A DNA stretch of 64,000 bases from an uncultured Bdellovibrionales bacterium (GCA_903833275.1 CAILEP010000028.1:62001-126000); one strand, 5' to 3'; positions 16,757-27,403 are shown, counted from the stretch's first letter. Notes: a model not told the origin generated them from the sequence alone. Translations and numbers: made by a program.

Positions 16757-18118
16757 TTAATTCTCGCGTTCGATGATCATTGAGCCACCCTGGCCGCCAC
16801 CAATACAAAGTGTGGCTAAACCGAGAGCCTTGTCTCTTCTCTTCAGTTCTTTCATTAAAGTCACAACCAGGCGAGTGCCGGTGGCCCCAACAGGGTGGCC
16901 CAAAGCGATTGCCCCGCCATTTACGTTTAATTTTTCGGGGTCAACTTCACCGACTGCTTCGCCAAGACCCAATTTTTCTTGTGCAAACTTTTTGCTGCCC
17001 ATCGCTTTTACGCAGCCCAAAACTTGAGCGGCAAAAGCTTCGTTGAGTTCAATCAGATCAAGATCTTTAAAACTAACCCCTGCGCGCTTTAACGCGACCG
17101 GCGTCGAATAAACTGGGCCAAGACCCATTCGTTCAGGTTCAAGCCCAGCAAAGCCGTATCCTAAAACTCGTGCCGCCGGAGTCAACCCAAGCTCTCTCGC
17201 CTTCGCGCGCGACATTAACAGTGTCATCGCCGCACCGTCTGTAATCGGGCAAGCATTGCCGACCGTAATGGTGCCGTACTTTTTGTCGAAAAACGGGCGC
17301 AGCTTGGCGAGCATTTCAATACTTTGGCTTTCGCGCGGGCCCACGTCATCGGCAATAATGGTTTTGAATTTCGGCGGTTGAAACACTGGTGTAATCTCAT
17401 CACGCAAGCGGCCGGCTTTGGTAGCGGCAACAGCCTTTTGATGCGACCTTAAGGCAAACGCATCTTGCTCTTCGCGAGTGAGGCCAAAATCTTTAGCAAT
17501 ATTTTCGGCGGTCATACCCATGTTGATACCAACAAACGGGTCAGTCAGACCTTGCACCACTGCAATCACCGGAAAGTAGGGGTCGCGCTGATTGGCAGTT
17601 AAAAGTGCCAGAACTTGTTTTAAATCTGCGCCGAGCAATTTGCCGAGCAAAGGCAGCGCCTGACCAGGGCCTTTAGCTGAAAAAAGTTTATTTAAAATAT
17701 TTTGAATCGCCTGTGGCACTAATATAGGCATTTTTGACATAGATTCAGTACCGCCTGCGACCACGACGTCGAGCGTCCCTGATTTAATTTTGTCGAACCC
17801 CGTCGCAATCGACTCAAGGGCTGAAGCGCAATTTCGATGCACAGTGTAGGCCGAAGTTTTCAGCGGGATACCAGAGCGCAGCGCGACAACCCTCGAAATA
17901 TTCACCGCGTCAGCAGGGCTGCCCGTATTGCCAATAATGACCTCATCGACGACATTTACGTCGATTTGGGTTCGCGCCAAAAGCTCAGTGAGCGCAGTCG
18001 TCCCGAGGTCGGCGGCATGGATGTCCTTCAACTCTGCACCGGCTTTTGCGAATGGAGTCCGCACCCCATCGATCAAAACCACATCACGATCCGTTTTCGA
18101 AACTGCTGATGAACCCAC
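16757..18118 (-). CDS. fadI: Acetyl-CoA acyltransferase (3-ketoacyl-CoA thiolase)
   Basis: A thiolase of about 453 residues cleaving 3-ketoacyl-CoA to acetyl-CoA and a shortened acyl-CoA. The nucleophile Cys is in VHRNCASALESIATG; the C-terminal base region is NVNGGAIALGHPVGATG and the second catalytic Cys is in TLCIGGGQGG. I start at the GTG at 18118 because it has AAGGGG seven bases upstream and leaves the divergent malic enzyme promoter outside the coding region; the ATG at 18163 is an alternative. It is followed directly by the fadJ-like gene. Length is slightly above E. coli FadI. Confidence 0.92.
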   Translation of the reverse strand: MGSSAVSKTDRDVVLIDGVRTPFAKAGAELKDIHAADLGTTALTELLARTQIDVNVVDEVIIGNTGSPADAVNISRVVALRSGIPLKTSAYTVHRNCASALESIATGFDKIKSGTLDVVVAGGTESMSKMPILVPQAIQNILNKLFSAKGPGQALPLLGKLLGADLKQVLALLTANQRDPYFPVIAVVQGLTDPFVGINMGMTAENIAKDFGLTREEQDAFALRSHQKAVAATKAGRLRDEITPVFQPPKFKTIIADDVGPRESQSIEMLAKLRPFFDKKYGTITVGNACPITDGAAMTLLMSRAKARELGLTPAARVLGYGFAGLEPERMGLGPVYSTPVALKRAGVSFKDLDLIELNEAFAAQVLGCVKAMGSKKFAQEKLGLGEAVGEVDPEKLNVNGGAIALGHPVGATGTRLVVTLMKELKRRDKALGLATLCIGGGQGGSMIIEREN

Positions 18119-18135
18119 CGAAGTACCCCTTTTCT

Positions 18136-18163
18136 TTGACAGACGATCTACAAACGCTATCAT
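18136..18163 (+). promoter_or_regulatory. Predicted sigma70 promoter of the malic enzyme gene
   Basis: Perfect -35 TTGACA at 18136-18141, a 16-nt spacer, and -10 TATCAT at 18158-18163. A transcript would begin near 18170, just ahead of the GAAGGAG ribosome site at 18181 and the ATG at 18199. Confidence 0.6.
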
Positions 18164-18198
18164 ATGCGAGTAGTATCGATGAAGGAGTTTTTCGTTAC

Positions 18199-20484
18199 AT
18201 GAATAAAAAAAATCTAGAAAAAGCCGCGCTTGATTATCACTCGAGCGGTAAACCTGGCAAAGTCGACGTTCGCTCCAGCAAAAAATGTGACACTGAATAT
18301 ACGCTCTCGCTCGCCTACTCACCTGGAGTTGCAGCGCCGTGTATCGAGATCGCAAAGAACCCGCGCGATGTTTATAAATACACCAACAAAGGCAATCTTG
18401 TCGCAGTTGTGTCGAATGGTACAGCTGTTCTTGGTCTAGGCAACTTAGGTCCGCTTGCAGCAAAACCTGTTATGGAAGGCAAAGGCGTTTTGTTCAAACA
18501 GTTTGCTGGCATTGACGTTTACGACATTGAAATCGCGCACAAAACAGCCGACGAATTTATTGCCGCTGTACAAGCACTTGAGCCGACCTTTGGCGGCATC
18601 AATCTCGAAGATATCGGCGCCCCCGACTGTTTTTACATCGAAGAAGAACTAAAGAAGCGCATGAACATCCCGGTCTTTCATGACGACCAACATGGTACGG
18701 CCATTATTTGTGGTGCGGCGCTCATCAACGCCTGCCTGCTCACCAAACGCAAAATGAACAAGATAAAAGTTGTTTTCAACGGCGCCGGAGCCGCCGCAAG
18801 TTCGTGTGCGCGAATTTTTGTGAGCCTCGGCGTTTCACCGAAAAATATTATGATGTGTGACTCTCAGGGCGTGATTTACACCGGCCGCAAAGAGGGTATG
18901 AACAAATACAAAGAGCCTTTTGCGATTGAAACCAAAGCCCGAACCCTGATGGACGCCTTTGATGGCGCCGATGTTTTTGTCGGCCTCAGTGTTGCCAATT
19001 CAGTGACCAAAGAAATGGTTAAGAAAATGGCCAAAGACCCGATTGTTTTTGCCATGGCGAACCCCGACCCCGAGATTTTACCCGAAGATGCCCTTGCGGC
19101 TCGACCCGACGTCATTATGGCCACAGGCCGCTCTGACTATCCGAATCAGGTGAACAACGTTTTAGGCTTTCCGTCTATTTTTCGTGGCGCTCTTGACACC
19201 CAGTCCACGGGCATCAACGAAGAAATGAAACTCGCGGCAGTGAAAGCCCTTGCTGAACTGGCGCGCCAAGATGTGCCCGACAGCGTATCGGCGGCCTACG
19301 CCAATAAACAATTTCATTTCGGCCGCGAATATATAATCCCGAAGCCCTTTGACCCTCGTGTGCTAATGAATGTCGCGCCCGCCGTGGCGAAAGCCGCTAT
19401 GGACACTGGAGTCGCTCAAAAACCAATCGAAGACTTCAATGCTTACCGCGAATCGCTCGAGTCTCTCGGCAGTGCTTCGCGCGGTTTTGTGCGTTCGATT
19501 ATAAATAGAATTAAAACCAAAGCGGCCTCTACGAAGTCGGACGTGCCCATTATTATCTTTCCAGAAGGTGGCAGTACAAAGATTCTAAAAGCGCTCAACT
19601 CAATACATCAAGAACATATTATTCGACCGGTGCTCGTCGGGTACCCCGAATTTATTGAAGCAAAAATTAAAGAGCTTGAGCTTGAAGAATTAAAAGGCAT
19701 CCCGATTGTTCAGCCGACAAAACACAAGAACTATGACCGCTATGTTCAAACTCTTTATGACACTCGTAAACGCAAAGGCGTATTGCAAGCTGAAGCTGAA
19801 CGATTAATGGCTGACCCTTATTATTTCTCGGCGATGGCTGTCAAAACTGGCGATGCCCATGGCTTGGTCAGCGGCGCTACCAACAATTATTCAAATTGCG
19901 TGCGTCCTATATTGCAAGTGATCGGCACCGGCCGCGGCCAAGTGGCCACCGGCATGAACATCGTGCTGATTCAAGATCGCGTTCTGTTTTTTGCCGATAC
20001 TACGGTTAACATTGACCCAACGGCCGAACAATTGGCATCGATCGCGGTTTATGTTTCGAAAGTGGCTCAGTATTTTAATATTGAGCCGCGAATCGCCATG
20101 CTCAGCTTCACGAATTTCACGGGCGAATTTGCTAGCCCCAAGAAAATGAAAGAGGCCGCGCGCCTGGTGCGCGAAAATCACCCTGAGCTAATTGTCGATG
20201 GCGAAATGCAAGCTGATACTGCCGTTAGCTCAGACATCATGAAGAGAATCTTTTCGTTTAGCGAAATTAAGGGTGGCGCCAATATTTTGATTTTTCCGAA
20301 TCTTGATTCTGGCAACATTGCCTACAAACTCATTCAACAGCTGAGCGGTGGCGAAATGATGGGGCCCTTTCTACTCGGCGTTAAAAAGCCGGCCAACGTT
20401 TTGCAAAGAACTTGCACGGTAAATGATATTGTTAACACCATCGTTCTCACCTCGCTTGAAGCCCAAGCGTACATGGAAATGTGA
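18199..20484 (+). CDS. maeB: NADP-dependent malic enzyme with phosphotransacetylase-like domain
   Basis: A 761-residue two-domain protein, the size of E. coli MaeB. The N-terminal half is malic enzyme: [35 protein letters not shown] with the metal-binding acidic pair, and the Rossmann [14 protein letters not shown]. The C-terminal half (from about residue 440) is a phosphotransacetylase-like domain, usually regulatory and binding acetyl-CoA. It decarboxylates malate to pyruvate, making NADPH. The start is ATG 18199 after GAAGGAG. It is transcribed divergently from the thiolase, and its stop overlaps the hflX start (ATGTGAGT), so the two are coupled. Confidence 0.94.
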   Translation: MNKKNLEKAALDYHSSGKPGKVDVRSSKKCDTEYTLSLAYSPGVAAPCIEIAKNPRDVYKYTNKGNLVAVVSNGTAVLGLGNLGPLAAKPVMEGKGVLFKQFAGIDVYDIEIAHKTADEFIAAVQALEPTFGGINLEDIGAPDCFYIEEELKKRMNIPVFHDDQHGTAIICGAALINACLLTKRKMNKIKVVFNGAGAAASSCARIFVSLGVSPKNIMMCDSQGVIYTGRKEGMNKYKEPFAIETKARTLMDAFDGADVFVGLSVANSVTKEMVKKMAKDPIVFAMANPDPEILPEDALAARPDVIMATGRSDYPNQVNNVLGFPSIFRGALDTQSTGINEEMKLAAVKALAELARQDVPDSVSAAYANKQFHFGREYIIPKPFDPRVLMNVAPAVAKAAMDTGVAQKPIEDFNAYRESLESLGSASRGFVRSIINRIKTKAASTKSDVPIIIFPEGGSTKILKALNSIHQEHIIRPVLVGYPEFIEAKIKELELEELKGIPIVQPTKHKNYDRYVQTLYDTRKRKGVLQAEAERLMADPYYFSAMAVKTGDAHGLVSGATNNYSNCVRPILQVIGTGRGQVATGMNIVLIQDRVLFFADTTVNIDPTAEQLASIAVYVSKVAQYFNIEPRIAMLSFTNFTGEFASPKKMKEAARLVRENHPELIVDGEMQADTAVSSDIMKRIFSFSEIKGGANILIFPNLDSGNIAYKLIQQLSGGEMMGPFLLGVKKPANVLQRTCTVNDIVNTIVLTSLEAQAYMEM

Positions 20485-21731
20485 GTAACAAAATCGCCGA
20501 GCGCGCCATAGTCGTCGGCTGTGGCCTCAAAACAGACTCATTTACCGAGATAAAAGAAAGTCTCGGTGAGCTCGAAGAACTCGCCTACGCCGCCGGCGCT
20601 GAAGTGGTCGGCACCGCCGTGCAGATTTTGCCAAAATATGTACCGGCAACGCTGATCGGCTCAGGCAAGCTCGATGAAATTAAAGATTTAGTCGCGAACA
20701 CTGAAGCCAAAATCGTGATTATCGATCATGCCCTTAGCGGCAGCCAATCGCGCAATATCGAAAAACTGATCGGCGTGCCAGTGCTCGACCGCGCGCAATT
20801 GATTTTAGATATTTTTGCCCAGCGGGCGCAGAGCTATGAAGGCAAATTGCAGGTAGAACTTGCGCAGCTTCTGGACCAGTTACCGCGCATGGTGGGCGGC
20901 TGGCACGGCTCGCTCTCTCGCCTAGGCGGCGGTATCGGCACCCGCGGCCCAGGCGAAACCGCTCTCGAGATGGATCGCCGACGCATTCGCGAACGCATGC
21001 AAATCATTCGCGAGAAACTCGATGATGTCGGCCGCAACCGCGCGCAGTACCGTCAAAGTCGAAAACGCTCGAAAGTACCGAGTTTTGCCTTAATCGGTTA
21101 CACCAACGCTGGCAAAAGCACTCTTCTCAATAAATTGACTCAAGCCAATGTTTTGGTCCGTGATCAAGTTTTCGCCACTCTCGACCCAACCACTCGGCAA
21201 GTATTTTTGCCCGAAATTAAAAATGCCGTCGTCACCGACACCGTAGGCTTTATACGAAATTTGCCGCCGCATTTGATCGAAGCTTTCAAATCGACCCTCG
21301 AAGAAAGTGGCGAAGCCGATGTGTTACTACACGTCATCGACCTATCGTCGTCGCATTCTGAACGACAAATTGAAATCGTTGAATCATTGGTGCAAGAGTT
21401 TAAATGGGATTTAAAACCCATCATTTATGTTTTTAATAAAATGGATATCACTCCCCTTGAGAAACAGCTGAGTGTGAAGTTGTTTCCGCGCGTATTTGTG
21501 AGCGCCCAAACCGGTCTCGGGATGGACAAATTAAAAAAAATGATGAGTGAAACAATTTTGAAATCGGCCCAAGAAGTGGAGCTCTATTTTCCGAAAGACG
21601 AAGAGTACCGTATTTATGAGCTTGGCCGCGAAGCCCAGATCGCGCGCAAAGAAAACGCCCCCAATGGCACCGTTTGTATTGTTTCTTTAACCGAAAGCCA
21701 GCTCTCAAAGTGGCATAAATTTATGGCGTAA
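20481..21731 (+). CDS. hflX: GTPase HflX
   Basis: A 416-residue ribosome-associated GTPase, implicated in splitting stalled or heat-damaged 70S ribosomes. The N-terminal glycine-rich helical domain has LPRMVGGWHGSLSRLGGGIGTRGPGET, typical of HflX. The G domain has G1 GYTNAGKSTLLNKL, G3 DTVGF and G4 NKMD. The start is GTG, overlapping the malic enzyme stop by four bases. The pairing with maeB is not one I know from model organisms. Confidence 0.95.
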   Translation: MSNKIAERAIVVGCGLKTDSFTEIKESLGELEELAYAAGAEVVGTAVQILPKYVPATLIGSGKLDEIKDLVANTEAKIVIIDHALSGSQSRNIEKLIGVPVLDRAQLILDIFAQRAQSYEGKLQVELAQLLDQLPRMVGGWHGSLSRLGGGIGTRGPGETALEMDRRRIRERMQIIREKLDDVGRNRAQYRQSRKRSKVPSFALIGYTNAGKSTLLNKLTQANVLVRDQVFATLDPTTRQVFLPEIKNAVVTDTVGFIRNLPPHLIEAFKSTLEESGEADVLLHVIDLSSSHSERQIEIVESLVQEFKWDLKPIIYVFNKMDITPLEKQLSVKLFPRVFVSAQTGLGMDKLKKMMSETILKSAQEVELYFPKDEEYRIYELGREAQIARKENAPNGTVCIVSLTESQLSKWHKFMA

Positions 21732-21798
21732 TTCTTTCCACCGGGCCGAAAACCATCACCTAAACAGACCCTTGCAACGACAGGCCGAAACGAACCAC

Positions 21799-21833
21799 TA
21801 ACGCGACGTCCACCAGAAAACCGGCCGGGTATT
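21799..21833 (+). repeat. Dispersed RAYT-type repeat, short form
   Basis: 35 bp, differing at only two positions from the RAYT right inverted repeat (TAACGCGaCGTCCACCA, then GAAAAC, then GGCCGGGTATT at the end). It lies 68 bp after hflX with no transposase gene beside it. Confidence 0.8.
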
Positions 21834-21922
21834 TTCAAGATTGACGCCTATCGTCTTAACCGCTAAAAGCCCCTATCAGCAAGATCTAAAATGATCTAAC
21901 AGTTCGATATACGGGGGCTTTC

Positions 21923-22882
21923 GTGAAATTTGCCTGGCTTATCTTCTCGATCTTAGCGACTTCGCTCAGCACTAACATTAGCTTCGGTGCAGAGCCCACC
22001 CCTGAGGTCGTCGTCACTAAGGTGCGTTCGGCAATCCTTAGCAGCGAACTTTCATACCCCGGGCGAGTGAGTTCAGTGATGAATGCCGCCGTGCAATCGC
22101 CGACCGACGGTATCGTGCGCGAGATCTTCGTTACTCTCGGCAGCAAGGTGAAAAAAAATCAGCGATTGTTTCGGGTTAAAAAAAGCGAACCAGGATTTAG
22201 CTATGCGCCCCTCACCATTGTCGCGCCCGTCGAGGGCTTCGTCAGTGATCTCAAAGTTTCTATGGGCAGCGAAATCGCGCGCGGCCAACAACTCATCACG
22301 CTCACCGACCCCACCCACCTTAAAATTAGTGTTGAGATTGCAGCCCAAGATTTAAAGCTTATTCATATCGGCACAGTCGGCGAATTTATTTCATCAACGG
22401 CCGAATCTTCAGCTGGGGGCTCAAGCTCTTCGACGGCAGAAGCACAATCTTGGCCTATACGCCTAAGCGGAGTCAGCCCTCAAGTCGACCCCGTAACCGG
22501 CACCGCCTCGGTTGAAATATTGCTATCGCCAAACACCGGCCTTCTCGCCGGTGCCCTTGGCCAATTGAAAATAAATGTGAACTCTCATAGCGGTATTCAG
22601 CTGGCTGAAAGTGCATTGCGCTACCGTGGCAACAAAACCTTTGTCAGTGTCGTTGAAAAGGGTGTCGCCAGAAATTTAGACGTAACTATCGCTGGCCGCA
22701 GCCATGGCCTGGTTGAAATTGGCTCGGGGCTTTCAGACGGCGCCACCGTGGTGCTGCGCTCAAGCTCTTTTGTATCCGACGGCGACAAAGTCAAGATAGC
22801 GGAGGGTGACGACACCAACAGCCAAAAAACTGGCGCGCCTGCAAAAGGCGCAGCCGCGAATGGGGCAGCTGCAAAAAAATGA
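21923..22882 (+). CDS. RND efflux membrane fusion protein
   Basis: A 319-residue periplasmic adaptor (HlyD/AcrA type) bridging the RND pump and outer-membrane channel. Signal sequence FAWLIFSILATSLSTNISFGA is followed by the lipoyl-like half-motifs SSVMNAAVQSPTDGIVREI and TIVAPVEGFVSDLKVSMGS. These lie close together, with only a short hairpin between them instead of a long coiled coil. The C-terminal part holds beta-barrel and membrane-proximal domains and an Ala/Gly/Lys-rich tail. The start is GTG at 21923 after GGGGG. Its ATGA overlap leads into the pump gene. Confidence 0.9.
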   Translation: MKFAWLIFSILATSLSTNISFGAEPTPEVVVTKVRSAILSSELSYPGRVSSVMNAAVQSPTDGIVREIFVTLGSKVKKNQRLFRVKKSEPGFSYAPLTIVAPVEGFVSDLKVSMGSEIARGQQLITLTDPTHLKISVEIAAQDLKLIHIGTVGEFISSTAESSAGGSSSSTAEAQSWPIRLSGVSPQVDPVTGTASVEILLSPNTGLLAGALGQLKINVNSHSGIQLAESALRYRGNKTFVSVVEKGVARNLDVTIAGRSHGLVEIGSGLSDGATVVLRSSSFVSDGDKVKIAEGDDTNSQKTGAPAKGAAANGAAAKK

Positions 22883-25800
22883 AGGCCATTTACCAATCGC
22901 CATTTCGGGTTTATTTTGCGCTCGCCGCCATTGCCATCTGTGGGGTTATCGCGGGCTTTAACTTGCCGATCTCGCTCTTTCCGAACAGTTCAAAACCCTC
23001 GGTGACTGTCGGCCTCACCTACGCCGGCATGACGGCCAACGAATTTGCCCAAAATTACGGCCAAAAATTTGAATACAACCTTGAGCAAATGACCTTCGGC
23101 AATTACCGCGTCGAGAAATTGACGGCGAATTACGGTCGCCAAAGCGTTAACTATCATGTGCAGTTTCAGTGGGGCACTCCTTCGCGTGAAGCCAGCGAGC
23201 AAGTCGCATTGCAAGCCGCCGCTTTTGCCAATCAATTTCCGAAAGAAATTCGCGATTCAATTTACACCTGGAGTGGCTCGAACGACACCGGCTTTCTCGC
23301 CATATCTTTTTACAGCACCACCCGCTCGCTCGACGAATTGCACGACTATCTGCAGCCGCTACTCGACCCTCGGCTTGCGAAGCTTGAAGACGCTGACGAG
23401 CGCGAGCTTTGGAACCCCGAGCGCAAAGAAATTCGCGTCGAGCTCAAGCCTGAGAAAATGGCGGCGCTTCATATATTCCCGGCCGATATCGAAGCTTCGG
23501 TTCGACAGTCACTCGAAGAGCACAGTGGCGGCCAGCTCAGCAATAGTGCCAGTTCGTTTCAAATTCGTCTAAGCCGCCCCGTCGAGAATTTTAATGATCT
23601 CGCTCACATCGTGGTGCCCTCGCGTTCGGGCGCGCGGGTCTATTTGCACGATATCGCCAACATCGACTACGCCCCGATGACCGAGTTTTCGCGCGTCTTT
23701 AAAACAAGCGGGCAACCCAGCTTAATTTTGTGGGTCACCCCGCGCACCGGCGGCAATATCAAAAAACTATCTGAAGACGCCATCGCCATTGTTAAAGATT
23801 TGGGTTCGCACCTCGATTCTGACGTAAAATACAAAATATTAGTCGACCCTTCTGAATTTATTCGCTCAGCGATCTACAATGTTCTTCGTGAGGTATTTTT
23901 GGCGGCGACCCTCGCCGTGCTCGTATTATTTTTATTTCTTGGCAATATCAAAAATGTGGCGACCGCGGCCGTTGAAATACCGATGTCGATCGTTCTCGCG
24001 TTTATTTTAATGAAATTAACCAACATCAACTTGAACCTTATCTCATTGGGTGGCCTCGCGCTGTCAGCTGGGATGAATGTCGATGCCTCAGTCGTGGTCA
24101 TGGAAAATATCTTTCGCCATTATCGCCGCGAGAAAGGCCACTTGCTTGACCATGCCGGGCGCCTTAAAATCGTTTTACAAGCCGTCAATGAAGTCAAAAT
24201 GCCGATCATTGCTTCTACCATTGCGTCGCTTGTGGTTTTTCTGCCTCTGGCCCTGACCCACGACCTAACCAACGCTTTGCTTGGTGACCTGGCTCGAGCT
24301 GTCATCTACTCGCACGGCATTTCGGCGGTTGTGGCTTTGATTTTGGTGCCCACAGTTCGATTGCACATACTGAGCCGAAGCCGAGCCGAGGTTGAAGAAA
24401 AACCCGCGCCGCTCGAAGGGTGGCTGGTTAAGATTGAACGCCTCTACTCCCGCGCCCTCGGCTACTTCTTGAATTCACCTATTCTAAAAACAGCCGTCAT
24501 TACGGTTTTGGCTCTTTCAATCGTTGGGTTGGTCGGCCTACTGCTACCAAAAATCCAAAGAGAAATTATTGGCAGCCCCGATTCAGATTGGTTGAATGTA
24601 CGCATCAGCACTTCGGGCCTAAATCTCATTCGACAAAACGAAGAGGCGACGGCCGAAATTGAAAATCGAATTATGAAAAGTTATGGGCCCGAAGTCCTTT
24701 ACACCTTCAGTCAGGTTTGGTCGCCCGGCAACAGCAGCATTATGGTTCGTTTAAAAGACAAATCAAAAATGAACGATCTCTGGAAGAAGATCGAAAATCT
24801 GCTGACCAATACGGTCGAAACGCACTTTACGGTTTCGCAATGGAACCCATCTGAATTGCCGATACCACACCCCCCCGACCTTCGAATTTCTGTCAGTGGC
24901 ATCGACACCGAAAAAGCCCGCGAGGTGGCACAGCAACTGAACCTCGAGCTGTCGAGCAAAAAAATGTATTACGGGCTGAACGAAACCCCCAGCGCCGAAT
25001 ATCAACAAGAATTGAAGCTCAAGCCGCACTCTGAGCAATGGTCTCTTTTACGTCTTAACAACGTCGGCCTCGCTCTGACCGACCTCACCGACATCACCCG
25101 AGTTGCCACCGAAGGGCGCTACATTGATGACATGCGGGTCGATAATCACAAGACCCAAATTCGCCTTTACTTTCCGCCCAATCGAATTGAAACCACCGAA
25201 GACGTGCTCTCTCTGCCGATTGCCATCGGCGACAAATTGATACCCCTCAAAGCGCTCGTCACGGCCAGTAGCGAGGCCGCACCGCCCGAAATTTATCGCG
25301 AAGATGATCGCCAGCTCATTTTGCTTGAGGCCCGAACCAAGCGCGAAGAGAAACAAAAGGCCGATGCCTTTTTAGCTCAGACTAAAGTTATCGTCGATGA
25401 TTTCAAAAAGACTCACGACCTTGGCAATGTTACAGTTACGGTTGAAGACGCGCAGATCGAACTCACTTCATCACTCAAACAGCTGATGGGTGCCATTGCG
25501 ATTTCGGTGGCATTGATCTTTATCACCATGGTTTTTCAACTGGGAGATCTGGTGTCGGCGGCTCTCGTGCTGGTGGCGATACCGCTTGGTCTTATTGGCG
25601 TGATTATTTCGCTCTCTATCTTTGGCAGCACGGTTTCGCTGAACTCCGCACTAGGGGTCATCTTACTGAACGGTATTGCCGTCGCGAACAGCATTATACT
25701 TGTGGATTATATGCGAAAACTTGTACAGGCGGGGTATGCTCCGCGAGAAGCGGCCATGGTTTCGGCCACCCGCCGCTTGCGCCCTATTCTTATGACTTCG

Positions 25801-26076
25801 CTCACCACTTTGTTAGGGATGCTGCCCGTGGCCTTTGGCTTCGGCGAAGGCGGTCGTATTTTGCAGCCCCTCGGCATTGCCGTATCAGGCGGACTATTTT
25901 TCTCGACGCTCTTTACCCTCTTTCTTGTGCCCGCCCTCCAAACCACCTATCTCGAGTGGCGCGCTTTCTATTTTGACGACCCCAAGCGCCCGCACCAAGC
26001 TGTTTTCGTCGACGGTCAGGTGACGGAGACTCCGCACAATAAAAAACCTGATCGCCCTAGCGAAGTGATGCATTAA
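22879..26076 (+). CDS. RND-family inner-membrane efflux permease
   Basis: A 1065-residue RND transporter with the usual two repeats: a membrane helix, a large periplasmic loop and a cluster of helices, twice over (membrane clusters near residues 335-500 and 870-1030). It would pump drugs, metals or lipophilic compounds out with proton entry. The TM4 segment reads GMNVDASVVVMENI, with one Asp (D402) where drug pumps have two; the TM10 segment reads GIAVANSIILVDY, with Ala at the usual Lys position (A936). It overlaps the adaptor gene by ATGA and is followed after one base by the outer-membrane channel gene. The substrate cannot be told. Confidence 0.92.
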   Translation: MKAIYQSPFRVYFALAAIAICGVIAGFNLPISLFPNSSKPSVTVGLTYAGMTANEFAQNYGQKFEYNLEQMTFGNYRVEKLTANYGRQSVNYHVQFQWGTPSREASEQVALQAAAFANQFPKEIRDSIYTWSGSNDTGFLAISFYSTTRSLDELHDYLQPLLDPRLAKLEDADERELWNPERKEIRVELKPEKMAALHIFPADIEASVRQSLEEHSGGQLSNSASSFQIRLSRPVENFNDLAHIVVPSRSGARVYLHDIANIDYAPMTEFSRVFKTSGQPSLILWVTPRTGGNIKKLSEDAIAIVKDLGSHLDSDVKYKILVDPSEFIRSAIYNVLREVFLAATLAVLVLFLFLGNIKNVATAAVEIPMSIVLAFILMKLTNINLNLISLGGLALSAGMNVDASVVVMENIFRHYRREKGHLLDHAGRLKIVLQAVNEVKMPIIASTIASLVVFLPLALTHDLTNALLGDLARAVIYSHGISAVVALILVPTVRLHILSRSRAEVEEKPAPLEGWLVKIERLYSRALGYFLNSPILKTAVITVLALSIVGLVGLLLPKIQREIIGSPDSDWLNVRISTSGLNLIRQNEEATAEIENRIMKSYGPEVLYTFSQVWSPGNSSIMVRLKDKSKMNDLWKKIENLLTNTVETHFTVSQWNPSELPIPHPPDLRISVSGIDTEKAREVAQQLNLELSSKKMYYGLNETPSAEYQQELKLKPHSEQWSLLRLNNVGLALTDLTDITRVATEGRYIDDMRVDNHKTQIRLYFPPNRIETTEDVLSLPIAIGDKLIPLKALVTASSEAAPPEIYREDDRQLILLEARTKREEKQKADAFLAQTKVIVDDFKKTHDLGNVTVTVEDAQIELTSSLKQLMGAIAISVALIFITMVFQLGDLVSAALVLVAIPLGLIGVIISLSIFGSTVSLNSALGVILLNGIAVANSIILVDYMRKLVQAGYAPREAAMVSATRRLRPILMTSLTTLLGMLPVAFGFGEGGRILQPLGIAVSGGLFFSTLFTLFLVPALQTTYLEWRAFYFDDPKRPHQAVFVDGQVTETPHNKKPDRPSEVMH

Positions 26077-26077
26077 T

Positions 26078-27403
26078 ATGACCTCCCTTTTTCACAGACG
26101 CTTTCATGCAGGCTTCGCGTTAGCACTCGGTTTAGCGCTCGCGCTCGTATCGGCAACAGCCCCGACTGCTTTCGCCGAAGAGCCCGCCACAAAGATTGCC
26201 GTTAACTTTCGAAGCGCTCTCGAGGCAGCTCTTAAACAGAGCGAGGCATTGAAAACGCAGACTTCGTTGATAGAGACTGCCCACTGGCAAAAGTTCGCCG
26301 CAGGCGGCACGCTTTTGCCGTCGATCACGGCCAGCGCCAGCCAACAACGCGCGGGGGCCCCCGACACCGATAGCAAGCAGTATGGGCTCACCGCTAATGT
26401 TAATTTATTTCGCGGCGGTGCCGATCTTCACAAACTCAAATCGGCCGACAATTATCTGCAGGCGACAAAAGCGGGCAGCGACAACACATTGCTTCAAACT
26501 GAAGAGTCTGCAGCGAGCGACCTCTTAACTGTCATTTATCAAAAGAAGCATCTCGAGCTTCTCGAATCGAGCCTCAATTTTGAAAATCGATATTTTGAAA
26601 TTGCCCAGCGAAAATATAAAAATGGCGCGTTAGCTCTCGAGCAACTCGATAAAATTCGCATCGATCGCTCTAACTTTGAGGCCGAGGTGCGTGACGCTGA
26701 GTTAGCCTTAACTTCGGCAATCGCGCGCCAACGTGTTTGGATTGAAAATCTTGAGGTCTCAGGCGACTGGCCCTGGCTCACCGATTTGCGCCAAGAAATT
26801 GTGACCGCGAAATACCAAAAGCGATTGGCGAAGAAAAGTAACGATGAAACTTTGGCGGCACGGCCTGATGTACAGTCGTCAATTTTGACCGTCAGCGCAC
26901 AAGATCAATCGCGGGCAGCCGCTAAAAGCCTCCTTTACCCCGAAATAGATCTGCAACTTTTCTACGGCAACCATCAGCTTGACCCGAGTCTTGATTGGTC
27001 AAAGGCCTGGGCGTCGACGATCACTTTGACCTGGCCGCTCTTTAATGGCTTCAAAGACTATTCGAGCTATCGAATCGCCAATGAGAGTTACACCATTTCG
27101 AATTACAATTACGAACTGTTACGTCGGCAGGCGCGCTCTGACATTGAACTTAGCCAAAAGAATTTTTTAAAATCGGTGCAGACCGCGGTTGATCGCGAAA
27201 AGGTTGTCGAATCAAGCGTTCGGCTTATGAGTGCAACCCAACACCGCTTCGAAATCGGTCATGCCACGGCCGATGAGCTCAACCTCGATCAGCAGCGCGT
27301 GATTCAGGCCGAAGAGTTGGTAGCCAAGGGTTGGTTTGATGCCCATCAATCGCTGATTCACTTCGCCCACTCCCGCGGAGTGAGCGCGCAGGCGATTTAC
27401 TAA
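26078..27403 (+). CDS. TolC-family outer-membrane efflux protein
   Basis: A 441-residue outer-membrane channel of the TolC/OprM family. A signal peptide (ALALGLALALVSATAPTAFA) precedes two long helical repeats; features include FRSALEAALKQSEALK, PSITASASQQR and, in the second half, LYPEIDLQLFYGN and ITLTWPLFNGF. It is the third gene of the adaptor-pump-channel operon, starting immediately after the pump gene. The usual lipobox Cys of OprM is absent, so it is TolC-like in processing. Confidence 0.9.
   Translation: MTSLFHRRFHAGFALALGLALALVSATAPTAFAEEPATKIAVNFRSALEAALKQSEALKTQTSLIETAHWQKFAAGGTLLPSITASASQQRAGAPDTDSKQYGLTANVNLFRGGADLHKLKSADNYLQATKAGSDNTLLQTEESAASDLLTVIYQKKHLELLESSLNFENRYFEIAQRKYKNGALALEQLDKIRIDRSNFEAEVRDAELALTSAIARQRVWIENLEVSGDWPWLTDLRQEIVTAKYQKRLAKKSNDETLAARPDVQSSILTVSAQDQSRAAAKSLLYPEIDLQLFYGNHQLDPSLDWSKAWASTITLTWPLFNGFKDYSSYRIANESYTISNYNYELLRRQARSDIELSQKNFLKSVQTAVDREKVVESSVRLMSATQHRFEIGHATADELNLDQQRVIQAEELVAKGWFDAHQSLIHFAHSRGVSAQAIY

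Noticed and set aside
16757-18463. Long N-terminal extension of the thiolase reading frame
   Set aside because: The first 100 residues are not thiolase-like and overlap the malic enzyme gene and its promoter; a GTG at 18118 fits better.
21732-21770. CCACCGGGCCGAAAACC after hflX as an inverted partner of the repeat at 21799
   Set aside because: Word order does not match the repeat in either orientation.
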